A stretch of 64,000 bases of DNA from Stutzerimonas stutzeri (GTDB lineage Bacteria; Pseudomonadota; Gammaproteobacteria; Pseudomonadales; Pseudomonadaceae): NCBI RefSeq assembly GCF_009789555.1, contig NZ_CP046902.1, positions 1,166,001 to 1,230,000 on the forward strand. The letters run 5' to 3'. Numbering within the stretch: position 1 is the stretch's first letter; every line of letters starts with the position of its first letter. Shown here piece after piece: positions 26,187 through 34,270 of the stretch. Made by a program: the position numbers and the translations under genes. The notes beneath the pieces are model-generated. The model did not search any database. It had not been told where the DNA came from and saw only the letters and a list, made by a program, of their open reading frames with translations.

Positions 26187-27737
26187 CTAGAGCATGCGCT
26201 CAAGCCCGATCATCTGACTGAACCAGGCATTGAAGCGGCGCCAGGCACCGCCAGGCTCGTCCAGCAGGACCTTGCGCCGGTCCTGGTCTTCGGCGATCCA
26301 GACCAGGCGCTTGCGGCCATCGACTTCGACGAGCCGCACTTCGTAGCTGACCGATGGCGAGGTCCCTTCCAGGGTCAGTCGCTGGACCTCGCTGGCTAAC
26401 TCGGGACTTTCGATCAGAACGCCGACTTCCGTGTTCCAGAGAATCGAGCGGGGGTCGAAATTCAACGAGCCGAGGAACACCTCCTGCCGGTCGAATACCG
26501 CCGCCTTGCTGTGCAGGCTGGACTCCGACTCGCCGCCCAGGTTGTAGGACGCTTCCTGATCGGGCTGCCGGCGCAGTTCGAACAGTCGCACGCCGGCCTC
26601 GAGCAGCGGGCGACGGTAGGGCGCGTAGCCGCCATGGACGAGCGGTACGTCGGTCGCCTCCAGCGAGTTGGTCAGAATACGGATGGCCACGCCCTTGTCG
26701 GCCTGGCGGGTCAAGTAGCTCACGCCGTCGTCGGTGGGCACGAAGTAGGCTGAAATCAGCGTCATCTCTCGGCTGACCGCCTCCAGGCTCGGTTGCAGCC
26801 GGGTGGTCAGCAGCAGGTGTTCATCAGGAATGCCGGGCGCGTTGATCTTGTCCGGGTGATCCCACATGGCTTCACCGGGCGCCCAGGTCAGTTGCTGTAG
26901 CCATTGGGCCAGCGGGGCGTCGTCCAGATCAGCCGTCAGGTGATGGTAGCGCTTGGGGTCACGCTGACGCTCGGCCTCCAGATACCGCGTGATCTCTCTG
27001 CGCGCATCGTCTAGCGCCGAGACGCGAGGCGGGCGCCGCAGAAAATGCTGGATGGGCACACTGAGATCGTGGTTCCAGTATTGATCGAAGCTGGTCGCCA
27101 ACTGTCGCGCAACCGGCCCGGCGCCGAGCAGGTCGATGTCGGTGAAGTTCAGACCTTTATCAGCATCGAAATATTCGTCACCGAGGTTGCGACCGCCAAC
27201 GATCGCCAGGCTGCTGTCGGCCAGCATCAGCTTGTTGTGCATGCGCCGGTGTTGTTGCGACAACTTCAGCAGCCGGCCCAGCGAACGCGTGAACACGTTA
27301 CTGCGGCCCACGTGCAGCGGGTTGAAGACGCGAATGAGGATGTTCGGATGAGCCGCCAGGGTGGCGATCTGGTAATCGCTGCCGTCACTGGCTGTGTCAT
27401 CGAGCAGCAGGCGGACCCTGACGCCGCGATCGGCGGCCTTGAGCAATTCGTCGATCAGCGCGCGCGTACTGAGGCCGTCGTGGACGATGTAGTACTGCAC
27501 GTCGAGGGTGTTTTCGGCGGCGCGGATCATCCTGATTCGTGCGGCGAACGCTTCGGCGCTCAAGGGCAGCAAGCGGAAGCCCGAATGCCCGGCGGGGCGC
27601 TCGGCAGCCAGCGCTTCGACCCGCTGGGCCAGCCCCGAGTCCGGGTTCGACAGCGCATAGGATGGCGGTGCGGGCGTAATTGGCCCGGCGCATCCAACCA
27701 GTAACAGCGCCGCTACAAACATCAGCAGTATGCGCAA
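26187..27737 (-). CDS. Phospholipase D-family lipoprotein, cardiolipin synthase C-like
   Basis: A 516-residue protein with two intact HKD motifs: HNKLMLADSSLAIVGGRN and LHSKAAVFDRQEVFLGSLNF. Two-HKD proteins of this length resemble YmdC/ClsC, which makes cardiolipin from phosphatidylglycerol and phosphatidylethanolamine. The N-terminus carries a lipobox (LLLVGC, Cys 16), so it is probably a lipoprotein facing the periplasm. The start is TTG at 27737, chosen because GGAG lies six bases upstream; an ATG five codons later would shorten the signal. About 60 bases separate it from the upstream PuuB-like gene. Confidence 0.85.
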   Translation of the reverse strand: MRILLMFVAALLLVGCAGPITPAPPSYALSNPDSGLAQRVEALAAERPAGHSGFRLLPLSAEAFAARIRMIRAAENTLDVQYYIVHDGLSTRALIDELLKAADRGVRVRLLLDDTASDGSDYQIATLAAHPNILIRVFNPLHVGRSNVFTRSLGRLLKLSQQHRRMHNKLMLADSSLAIVGGRNLGDEYFDADKGLNFTDIDLLGAGPVARQLATSFDQYWNHDLSVPIQHFLRRPPRVSALDDARREITRYLEAERQRDPKRYHHLTADLDDAPLAQWLQQLTWAPGEAMWDHPDKINAPGIPDEHLLLTTRLQPSLEAVSREMTLISAYFVPTDDGVSYLTRQADKGVAIRILTNSLEATDVPLVHGGYAPYRRPLLEAGVRLFELRRQPDQEASYNLGGESESSLHSKAAVFDRQEVFLGSLNFDPRSILWNTEVGVLIESPELASEVQRLTLEGTSPSVSYEVRLVEVDGRKRLVWIAEDQDRRKVLLDEPGGAWRRFNAWFSQMIGLERML

Positions 27738-27798
27738 GGTCCGCTCCTTTTTCGTTGTTATCGGTCCTTGCGATTGGACGTCAGCGAAACGGCGAAAT

Positions 27799-29109
27799 TC
27801 AGAACAGATCCTTGAACCGATACCAGAGCATGCCCAGCGCCAGCAGCGGTGAACGCAGCCGCTGACCTCCGGGAAAGGTCGGGTGCGGCACCCGGGCGAA
27901 CAGGTCGAAGCGACCCTGCAGCTGGCCGCAGATGGCCTCGGCGAGCAGCCGCCCGGCCAGGTGCGTGGCGTTCAGGCCGTGGCCCGAATAGGCCTGGGCG
28001 TAGTAGACGTTGGGTTGCCCGGCGAGTCGCCCGATCTGCGGTAACCGGTTCGCACCGATGCCGATCATGCCGCCCCACTGGTAGTCGATGCCGATGCCCT
28101 GCAACTGTGGAAATACCTTGAGCATCTTCGGCTGCATGTAGCGGGCGATGTCTTTCGGATCGCGGCCCGAGTAGTGGCAGGCGCCGCCGAACAGCAGGCG
28201 GCCATCGGCCGAGAGGCGGAAGTAATCCAGTGCGACCCGCTGATCGCAGACGGCCATGTTCTGGGGCAGTAATTCGTGCCCGAGCGCCTCGGGCAACGGT
28301 TCGGTGGCAATGATGTAACTACCGGCAGGCAGCACCTTGCCCGCCAGCGTCCGGTCGAGATTTCCCAGATAGGCGTTGCCGGCCAGCACCAGTTGCTGCG
28401 CGCGCACGCAGCCCTGTGCCGTGTGTACGCGAACCTGCTGGCCATGGTCGATCCGCTCCACGATGGACTGCTCGAACAACCGCACGCCCAGCGACTGCGC
28501 GGCGGCCGCTTCGCCCAACGCCAGGTTCAGTGGGTGCAGATGCCCGGAGCCCATGTCGACCAATCCGCCGAGGTAGCGATCAGAGCCGATCACCTCACGC
28601 ATTTCGTGACCCGGCACCAGGCGCAGCGGATGCGCATAGCCCAGGCGCTGGAGATCGGCGTACTCCGCCTGGAAGCCGTCGAGATGCCGCGTCTTGGTGG
28701 CCAGGTCGCAATAGCCCCAGCTCAGGTCGCAGTCGATGGCGTAGCGTTCGATGCGTTGGCGGACGATGTCGACGGCTTCGAACCCCATGTGCTTGAGCGC
28801 GTCCACGCCTGCCTCGCCCAGTACCGGCAGGAACTGTTCGACATCGTGGCCGACACCGCGGATCAGCTGGCCACCGTTGCGGCCGCTGGCGCCCCAGCCG
28901 ATCCGGTGCGCTTCGAGCAGCACCACCGAAAGGCCACGCTCGGCGAGTTCGATGGCGGTGTTGAGCCCGCTGAACCCGCCGCCGACGATGCAGACGTCCG
29001 CCTCTTGCTCGCCTTGCAGCGGGGCGAAGGCGAGCGCGCGATTGGTGCTGGCGGCGTAGTAGGAGGGGGCGTGATTCTGTGCCTGGGCGGCGATCTGCCG
29101 GGTCATCAT
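27799..29109 (-). CDS. PuuB-like FAD-dependent amine oxidase
   Basis: A 436-residue D-amino-acid-oxidase-fold flavoprotein. The dinucleotide motif VCIVGGGFSGLNTAIELAERG is near residue 45, and the C-terminal GIGANRLPQIGRLAGQPNVYYAQAYSGHGLN segment matches the gamma-glutamylputrescine oxidase group. Such enzymes oxidise amines or N-methyl amino acids; putrescine catabolism is the likely role. The start at 29109 (MMTRQ) has AAGG seven bases upstream. It lies convergent-side to dadR on the same strand, and a PuuR-like regulator sits 2.4 kb away, but no other puu genes are present. Confidence 0.82.
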   Translation of the reverse strand: MMTRQIAAQAQNHAPSYYAASTNRALAFAPLQGEQEADVCIVGGGFSGLNTAIELAERGLSVVLLEAHRIGWGASGRNGGQLIRGVGHDVEQFLPVLGEAGVDALKHMGFEAVDIVRQRIERYAIDCDLSWGYCDLATKTRHLDGFQAEYADLQRLGYAHPLRLVPGHEMREVIGSDRYLGGLVDMGSGHLHPLNLALGEAAAAQSLGVRLFEQSIVERIDHGQQVRVHTAQGCVRAQQLVLAGNAYLGNLDRTLAGKVLPAGSYIIATEPLPEALGHELLPQNMAVCDQRVALDYFRLSADGRLLFGGACHYSGRDPKDIARYMQPKMLKVFPQLQGIGIDYQWGGMIGIGANRLPQIGRLAGQPNVYYAQAYSGHGLNATHLAGRLLAEAICGQLQGRFDLFARVPHPTFPGGQRLRSPLLALGMLWYRFKDLF

Positions 29110-29191
29110 GTCGAGCCTTGGACGGTGTGCCTGGCCCGAAGGGTAGACCGGACCGTGGTTGCAGGGCAAAAGACGCCGGGCAACCGGCGCG

Positions 29192-29680
29192 TCAGTCCGG
29201 CACCGGCAGTTCGAGCGATTCCTTCACTTCTTCCATGACGATGTAGCTCTTCGATTCGCGCACATGCGGCAGCTTGAGCAGGATGTCGCCCAGCAGCTTC
29301 CGATAGGACGCCATTTCCGAAATCCGCGCCTTGATCAGGTAGTCGAAGTCGCCGGAAACCAGGTGGCATTCAAGCACGTGCGGCAGCTTGAGCACGGCGC
29401 GGCGGAACTCCTCGAAAATGTCACCGGACTTGTAGGCCAGGCTGATCTCGACGAATACCAGCAAGCCCGCCTTGAGGTGTTGCGGATTCAGCCGTGCGGT
29501 ATAGCCCATGATGATGCCCTCGCGCTCCAGCCGGCGGACGCGCTCGGTGCAGGGCGTGGTGGAGAGGCCGATGCGTTCACCCAGCTCGGTGAATGGCATT
29601 CGCCCTTCGGCTTGCAGCAGGCGGAGGATCTGGCGGTCGAGCTTGTCCAGCTCGCGGCGGGTTTGATGTTGGGTCCGCAT
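29192..29680 (-). CDS. dadR: Lrp/AsnC-family regulator DadR
   Basis: A 162-residue Lrp-family regulator. The N-terminal helix-turn-helix (DKLDRQILRLLQAEGRMPFTELGERIGLS) is followed by the RAM/ACT ligand domain (VFVEISLAYKSGD; HLVSGDFDYLIKARI). In pseudomonads the protein beside dadA activates the dad operon in response to L-alanine. The start at 29680 gives the normal family length. It is divergent from dadA with 148 bases between starts. Confidence 0.92.
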   Translation of the reverse strand: MRTQHQTRRELDKLDRQILRLLQAEGRMPFTELGERIGLSTTPCTERVRRLEREGIIMGYTARLNPQHLKAGLLVFVEISLAYKSGDIFEEFRRAVLKLPHVLECHLVSGDFDYLIKARISEMASYRKLLGDILLKLPHVRESKSYIVMEEVKESLELPVPD

Positions 29681-29770
29681 AGGCGTATCGCCTCTGATAA
29701 TGGCGTTTGTGGCGTGAATAAATCGTAAAGATAGCGCGTTATATAGCGAAAACCACTGCGCACGGCTTTT

Positions 29771-29776
29771 TATACT
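29771..29776 (+). promoter_or_regulatory. Probable -10 element of dadA
   Basis: TATACT lies 52 bases before the dadA start. No good -35 hexamer is present 17 bases upstream, which fits an activator-dependent promoter (DadR). Confidence 0.5.
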
Positions 29777-29800
29777 CGCCTCAACAGTGACTTGAAAAAG

Positions 29801-29816
29801 TCCGTCAACTGACGGA
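29801..29816. promoter_or_regulatory. 16-bp inverted repeat in the dadA leader
   Basis: TCCGTCA and TGACGGA are perfect inverted arms around AC. The repeat ends 12 bases before the dadA ATG and overlaps nothing coding. It could be an operator or a small mRNA hairpin next to the ribosome site. Confidence 0.55.
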
Positions 29817-29828
29817 TGGGAGGCGGCG

Positions 29829-31127
29829 ATGCGTGTTCTGGTAATGGGCGGCGGCGTGATCGGCACCACCAGTGCCTACTATCTGGCGCGTGCTGGCTTC
29901 GAGGTGGTGGTGGTCGATCGGCAGTCTGCGGTGGCGATGGAAACCAGTTTTGCCAACGCCGGCCAGGTCTCTCCCGGTTACGCCTCGCCCTGGGCCGCAC
30001 CTGGTGTGCCGCTGAAAGCCATCAAATGGCTGATGCAGCGCCACGCGCCGCTGGCCATCAAGCTCACCGGCGATCCACAGCAGTACGTGTGGATGGCGCA
30101 GATGCTGCGCAACTGCACGGCGGCGCGCTATGCGGTCAACAAGGAGCGCATGGTGCGGCTGTCCGAATACAGCCGCGACTGCCTGAACGAGCTGCGCGCC
30201 GAGACCGGCATCGACTATGAAGGTCGACAGCTGGGGACGACCCAGCTGTTTCGTACCCAGGCGCAACTGGACAATGCGGCCAAGGACATTGCCGTGCTCG
30301 ACGCCTCGGGCGTGCCCTACGAGCTGCTCGATCGAGCCGGCATTGCCCGGGTGGAGCCGGCGCTCGGGCGGGTGTCGGACACGCTCAGCGGCGCGCTACG
30401 CCTGCCCAACGACCAGACCGGCGACTGCCAGATGTTCACCACCCGGCTGGCCGAGATGGCGCGCCAGTTGGGCGTGCAGTTTCGCTTCAACCAGAACATC
30501 CAGCGTCTGGAGCATTCGGGTGATCGTCTCGACGGTGTCTGGATCGACGGCACGCTGGAAAAGGCCGATCGCTATGTGCTGGCGCTGGGTAGCTACAGCC
30601 CGCAGATGCTCAAGCCGCTGGGTATCCGCGCGCCGGTCTACCCGCTCAAGGGCTACTCGCTCACCGTGCCGATCAGCGACCCGGCCATGGCGCCGGTCTC
30701 GACGGTGCTCGATGAAACCTACAAGGTTGCCATCACCCGCTTCGAACAGCGGATCCGGGTGGGCGGCATGGCCGAGATTGCCGGTCACGACCTGTCGTTG
30801 AATCCGCGGCGGCGCGAGACCCTGGAGAGGGTCGTCGGCGATTTGTTTCCGCTGGGAGGCGACCCGAGCAATGCGCAGTTGTGGACCGGGTTGCGCCCCG
30901 CGACCCCGGATGGCACGCCGATCGTTGGCGCCACGGCTTATCGCAACCTGTATCTGAACACTGGACACGGTACGCTTGGCTGGACCATGGCCTGCGGTTC
31001 CGGCCGCCTGCTCGCCGACCTGTTGGCGAAAAAGCGCACCCAGATCAGCACCGATGGCCTGGATATTTCTCGTTACGGCACGACCAAGGAGTCCCGCAAG
31101 CATGCCCATACAGCGCCTGCACACTAA
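29829..31127 (+). CDS. dadA: D-amino acid dehydrogenase small subunit
   Basis: A 432-residue membrane-associated flavoprotein that oxidises D-alanine and other D-amino acids to 2-oxo acids, passing electrons to the respiratory chain. The FAD motif VLVMGGGVIGTTSAYYLA starts at residue 3 and the C-terminal LWTGLRPATPDGTPIVGAT flavin segment is present. The SD GGGAGG is close to the ATG. Its end overlaps the ridA-like start by 26 bases, so the two are coupled. The usual third gene, dadX, is not here. Confidence 0.95.
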   Translation: MRVLVMGGGVIGTTSAYYLARAGFEVVVVDRQSAVAMETSFANAGQVSPGYASPWAAPGVPLKAIKWLMQRHAPLAIKLTGDPQQYVWMAQMLRNCTAARYAVNKERMVRLSEYSRDCLNELRAETGIDYEGRQLGTTQLFRTQAQLDNAAKDIAVLDASGVPYELLDRAGIARVEPALGRVSDTLSGALRLPNDQTGDCQMFTTRLAEMARQLGVQFRFNQNIQRLEHSGDRLDGVWIDGTLEKADRYVLALGSYSPQMLKPLGIRAPVYPLKGYSLTVPISDPAMAPVSTVLDETYKVAITRFEQRIRVGGMAEIAGHDLSLNPRRRETLERVVGDLFPLGGDPSNAQLWTGLRPATPDGTPIVGATAYRNLYLNTGHGTLGWTMACGSGRLLADLLAKKRTQISTDGLDISRYGTTKESRKHAHTAPAH

Positions 31128-31458
31128 TTCGCGCATGAGTCAGATCGTCATCCACCGCGACACGGTCTACCTGGCCGGGCAAGTCGGTGAAGACATGAAC
31201 GCGGGCATCGAGCAGCAGACCCGCGAAACGCTGGACAATATCGAGCGGCTGCTGCGTCAGGCGGGTACCGACAAGCAGCACATCCTGTCGGTGACCATCT
31301 ACCTGAAGGACATCGATGCGGATTTCGCCGGCATGAACGCCGTTTGGGATCAATGGCTGCCCGAGGGCGTTGCGCCGGCGCGGGCTACCGTCGAAGCCAA
31401 ACTGTGCGAGCCGGAGATTCTGGTGGAGCTGTCAGTGGTGGCCGCGCTGCCCGAATGA
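31102..31458 (+). CDS. RidA-family protein of the dad operon
   Basis: A 118-residue RidA-family protein. The conserved GQV core (TVYLAGQVGEDM) and the arginine/glutamate pair (APARATVEAKL; EILVELSVV) are present, although overall it belongs to a branch different from the RidA at 3.3 kb. It overlaps the end of dadA, so it probably removes the imine released when D-amino acids are oxidised. The ATG at 31102 is inside dadA; a later ATG at 31135 would also remove the overlap and is possible. Confidence 0.88.
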   Translation: MPIQRLHTNSRMSQIVIHRDTVYLAGQVGEDMNAGIEQQTRETLDNIERLLRQAGTDKQHILSVTIYLKDIDADFAGMNAVWDQWLPEGVAPARATVEAKLCEPEILVELSVVAALPE

Positions 31459-31569
31459 TCCGCCCGGATTATCGCAGGCAGGTCATTTCGTCCTGCCGTG
31501 TTGAAAATACTGAACGCCCTCGCCATCATAGCGACCTCTGCTTTTCGCGCTTGATTGGGGGCTCCCGTA

Positions 31570-32118
31570 TTGGACGTCGGTGTTCGACTGCAAACCATCC
31601 GTAAACTCAAGGGACTTTCCCAGCGTGAGCTGGCCAAACGTGCAGGCGTTACCAACAGCACGATTTCGATGATCGAAAAGAACAGTGTCAGCCCCTCCAT
31701 CAGCTCGCTGAAGAAGGTGCTCAGTGGCATCCCCATGTCGCTGGTCGAGTTCTTCTCGCCAGATTTCGAGCAGGAAAGTGACACCCAGGTAGTCTACAAG
31801 GCGGGTGAGCTGATCGATATTTCCGACGGTGCGGTGAGCATGAAACTCGTCGGCAAGGCGCATCCGGGGCGCGCCATCGCGTTTCTTGCCGAGACCTATC
31901 CGCCCGGCGCGGATACCGGCACGGACATGCTTGCCCATCAGGGCGAAGAGGCCGGCATGCTGGTCGAGGGGCGCCTGGAGCTGACCGTCAGTGGGCAGAC
32001 CTACGTGCTCGAAACCGGTGACAGTTATTACTTCGACAGCAACAAGCCGCATCGCTTTCGCAATCCCTTCGATGCGCCTGCCAGGCTGATCAGCGCTACG
32101 ACACCGGCCAACTTCTGA
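31570..32118 (+). CDS. PuuR-like XRE/cupin transcriptional regulator
   Basis: A 182-residue regulator with an N-terminal XRE helix-turn-helix (LKGLSQRELAKRAGVTNSTIS) and a C-terminal cupin domain (GEEAGMLVEGRLELTVSGQTY; DSYYFDSNKPHRFRNP). This arrangement is that of PuuR, the putrescine-responsive repressor. The start is taken as TTG at 31570 (MDVGVRLQTIR), matching the family N-terminus; another TTG lies five codons upstream. It stands alone, 111 bases after the ridA-like gene. The PuuB-like oxidase at 27.8 kb may be a target. Confidence 0.87.
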   Translation: MDVGVRLQTIRKLKGLSQRELAKRAGVTNSTISMIEKNSVSPSISSLKKVLSGIPMSLVEFFSPDFEQESDTQVVYKAGELIDISDGAVSMKLVGKAHPGRAIAFLAETYPPGADTGTDMLAHQGEEAGMLVEGRLELTVSGQTYVLETGDSYYFDSNKPHRFRNPFDAPARLISATTPANF

Positions 32119-32198
32119 TGCCGGTATCGGTCCAGGACTCTGGCGCGTCGTGCTGCGACACAGCGTCGCTGACGAGACCTGCGCAACACGGGTTGTTT

Positions 32199-32217
32199 CG
32201 GCAAGCATGGCTTGCCG
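32199..32217. promoter_or_regulatory. 19-bp palindrome inside the cytochrome c5 promoter
   Basis: Arms CGGCAAGC and GCTTGCCG flank ATG. The -10 hexamer TATACT follows at 32219-32224, so the palindrome occupies the spacer. A protein bound here would control the gene at 32281. Confidence 0.5.
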
Positions 32218-32280
32218 CTATACTAGCCGCCGCTCGCGTAACCGTGGCCGCGGGCGTGTCTAGCCACATGAGGGTGTAAG

Positions 32281-32703
32281 GTGAACCTGATTAAGAAGAT
32301 CCTGGTAGCACAGACTGCCGTAGTGGCCCTGTGGGCAGTGAGCGCTCAGGCTGCGACCAACGACGCCATCGCCGAGCGACTCAAGCCGGTGGGTGAAGTA
32401 TGTATTCAAGGTGAGGAGTGCGCCGCTGCTGGCGCTGCGACTGCCGCAGCTGGCGGTGGCGCGCGCAGTGGCGCGGATGTCTATGGCAAGTTCTGTACGG
32501 CCTGCCATGGCTCCGGTCTCTTGAACTCACCGAAGACTGGCGACAGCGCAGCCTGGTCGGCACGCGCCGATGCGGCCGGCGGCCTGGACGGCCTGCTCAA
32601 GCACGCCATCAGCGGTATCAACGCCATGCCGCCGAAAGGTACCTGTGGCGATTGCTCGGATGACGAACTGAAGGCCGCCATCCAGCATATGTCCGGTCTG
32701 TAA
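32281..32703 (+). CDS. cycB: Cytochrome c5
   Basis: A 140-residue exported monohaem cytochrome c5 used in periplasmic electron transfer. The signal peptide ends near SAQAAT, a Gly/Ala-rich linker follows, and the haem motif CTACH lies at about residue 79, with the axial Met region INAMPPKG and a second Cys pair GTCGDCSDD typical of c5. The start is GTG at 32281 with GAGGGTG upstream. It is monocistronic, with a terminator 20 bases after the stop. Confidence 0.92.
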   Translation: MNLIKKILVAQTAVVALWAVSAQAATNDAIAERLKPVGEVCIQGEECAAAGAATAAAGGGARSGADVYGKFCTACHGSGLLNSPKTGDSAAWSARADAAGGLDGLLKHAISGINAMPPKGTCGDCSDDELKAAIQHMSGL

Positions 32704-32721
32704 GGTTCAGCCGGTCAGACG

Positions 32722-32749
32722 AAGCCGCCTCCGGGCGGCTTTGTCGTTT
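32722..32749 (+). terminator. Terminator of the cytochrome c5 gene
   Basis: A seven-pair stem, AGCCGCC with GGCGGCT around TCCG (32723-32740), is followed by a T-rich tail. Confidence 0.8.
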
Positions 32750-32840
32750 CAGCGGGGAGTAAAGCGGCGCGGCAGCCGGTCGAAATGGGAGTCCATGTCC
32801 GAGCCCGATACCTTGGCTCACGAGCTTGCGCGAGGTGCCC

Positions 32841-33359
32841 ATGCCCAGTTCTGCCCCGCAACCCGAACAACTGCGTTTCGCCAGCGACGGGCGCACGCCC
32901 AACAGCCCGCACCCGGTCCTGCTGTACCGCCAGTTGCCACTGGCCGGTGGCGACTATGCCGCTGCCTTCGAAGGCCTGTTCGACAGTCATCTCTGGCCCG
33001 CGCAATGGCGGGCGGGCGTTTACGACTATCACCACTTTCACTCCACGGCGCATGAGGTGCTCGGCGTTTCGCGCGGCTCGGCGCGGTTGATGCTCGGCGG
33101 CGAGCAGGGGCAGGAAGTGGAAGTGCGTGCCGGAGACGCGCTGGTGCTACCGGCCGGTACCGGCCACTGCCAGCTCAGCGCAAGCGATGATTTCGAAGTG
33201 GTGGGCGGCTATCCGGTCGATCAGCAGTACGATCTGCTGCGTCCGGACGCGCGCAACCACGATGAAGCGCGAGCGCGCGCTGAGCGGGTCGGCGTGCCGG
33301 TGAGCGATCCGGTTGCCGGTACCCAGGGCGCGCTGGTCGACCTGTGGCGTCGCGAGTGA
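32841..33359 (+). CDS. Cupin-domain protein
   Basis: A 172-residue single-cupin protein. The barrel motifs are visible: YHHFHSTAHEVLGVSRGSARLMLGG and GDALVLPAGTGHCQLS, with histidines that could bind a metal. It resembles the cupins annotated as YjlB-like, whose role is unknown. The ATG at 32841 has GAGGTG six bases upstream; an upstream ATG gives five more residues. It lies between cycB and convergent xpt. Confidence 0.82.
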   Translation: MPSSAPQPEQLRFASDGRTPNSPHPVLLYRQLPLAGGDYAAAFEGLFDSHLWPAQWRAGVYDYHHFHSTAHEVLGVSRGSARLMLGGEQGQEVEVRAGDALVLPAGTGHCQLSASDDFEVVGGYPVDQQYDLLRPDARNHDEARARAERVGVPVSDPVAGTQGALVDLWRRE

Positions 33360-33367
33360 AGCGCGTG

Positions 33368-33398
33368 CCAAAAGGCCTGCGCCGCGATCGCGGCGCAG
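33368..33398 (-). terminator. Terminator of xpt with 22-base palindrome
   Basis: A perfect nine-pair GC stem (33377-33385 with 33390-33398, loop GATC) is followed on the minus strand by CCTTTT. It lies 15 bases past the xpt stop and 18 bases past the convergent cupin stop. Confidence 0.75.
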
Positions 33399-33412
33399 CG
33401 CCGAACGGCGTG

Positions 33413-33985
33413 CTAGTCGACGAAGATCACCTGACCGTCGCTGAGCGCGGCGACGCGAGCCAGTGATTCGACACGGAAGCCTGCTTCTTCCAGCTCCTGG
33501 CGGCCCGCCTGGAACGACTTCTCGATGACGATCCCGAGCCCCGCAATGCTGGCGCCGGCTTGCTGGATGATCGAAATCAGACCCTTGGCGGCTTTGCCGT
33601 TGGCCAGGAAGTCATCAATGATCAATACGCGGTCCGCGTCGGACAGATGGGTGGTGGAAATCGCGATGGTGCTTTCGACCTGCTTGGTGAAGGAATAGAC
33701 CGAAGCGGTCAGCAGGTGGTCGGTCAGCGTCAACGACTGGTGCTTGCGGGCGAAAATCACCGGCACGCCGAGTTCCAGCCCCGCCATGATCGCAGGAGCG
33801 ATGCCGGAGGCTTCGATGGTGACGATCTTGGTGATGTTCTGGTCGCGGAACCGCCGGGCGAATTCCTGACCGATCTGCTGCATCAGCACCGGGTCGATCT
33901 GGTGGTTCAGGAACGCATCGACCTTGAGTACTCGGTCGGAGAGTACGATGCCTTCATTGCGGATTTTCTGTTTCAGCTGTTCCAC
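33413..33985 (-). CDS. xpt: Xanthine phosphoribosyltransferase
   Basis: A 190-residue type I phosphoribosyltransferase that salvages xanthine (and guanine) to the nucleotide using PRPP. The PRPP loop RVLIIDDFLANGKAAKGL and the N-terminal MEQLKQKIRNEGIVLSDRVLKVDAFLNHQIDP-type family start are clear. Length matches the family. A 285-base gap separates it from the upstream GH13 gene. Confidence 0.95.
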   Translation of the reverse strand: MEQLKQKIRNEGIVLSDRVLKVDAFLNHQIDPVLMQQIGQEFARRFRDQNITKIVTIEASGIAPAIMAGLELGVPVIFARKHQSLTLTDHLLTASVYSFTKQVESTIAISTTHLSDADRVLIIDDFLANGKAAKGLISIIQQAGASIAGLGIVIEKSFQAGRQELEEAGFRVESLARVAALSDGQVIFVD

Positions 33986-34270
33986 GAACGCGCTACCTCA
34001 AGCGTGGGCGGCCCGGCACCCTGACGATTCGCCGTCCCGAAAGCCGACCGGGCGCTGCGCCATGTTGGCGAGCGCCCAGCCCGTTTCGGTCCTGCATCCA
34101 TTCGCCAGCCTGTACCTCGGCCTGGAAAGCCGCGCATTCTCGCTCAATTCCATGCGTGGGTCCAAGTGGAGCGTTCCGCCAGGCGTTGCGGCCGATAGGT
34201 GGTGGACCGCCCGACACCGCCCGGTATCGAGAGGCATGCCACCTCCTGGCTGCGTGGCGTTTGCCATCCT

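Noticed and set aside
31477..31497. GGCAGG/CCTGCC hairpin after the ridA-like gene
   Set aside because: Short six-pair stem without a T-run; could be chance in high-GC DNA.
33998..34267. Possible 89-residue gene on the minus strand after the trehalose synthase-like gene
   Set aside because: AGG directly touches the ATG, so no working ribosome site; composition is ambiguous and overlapping frames are equally open.
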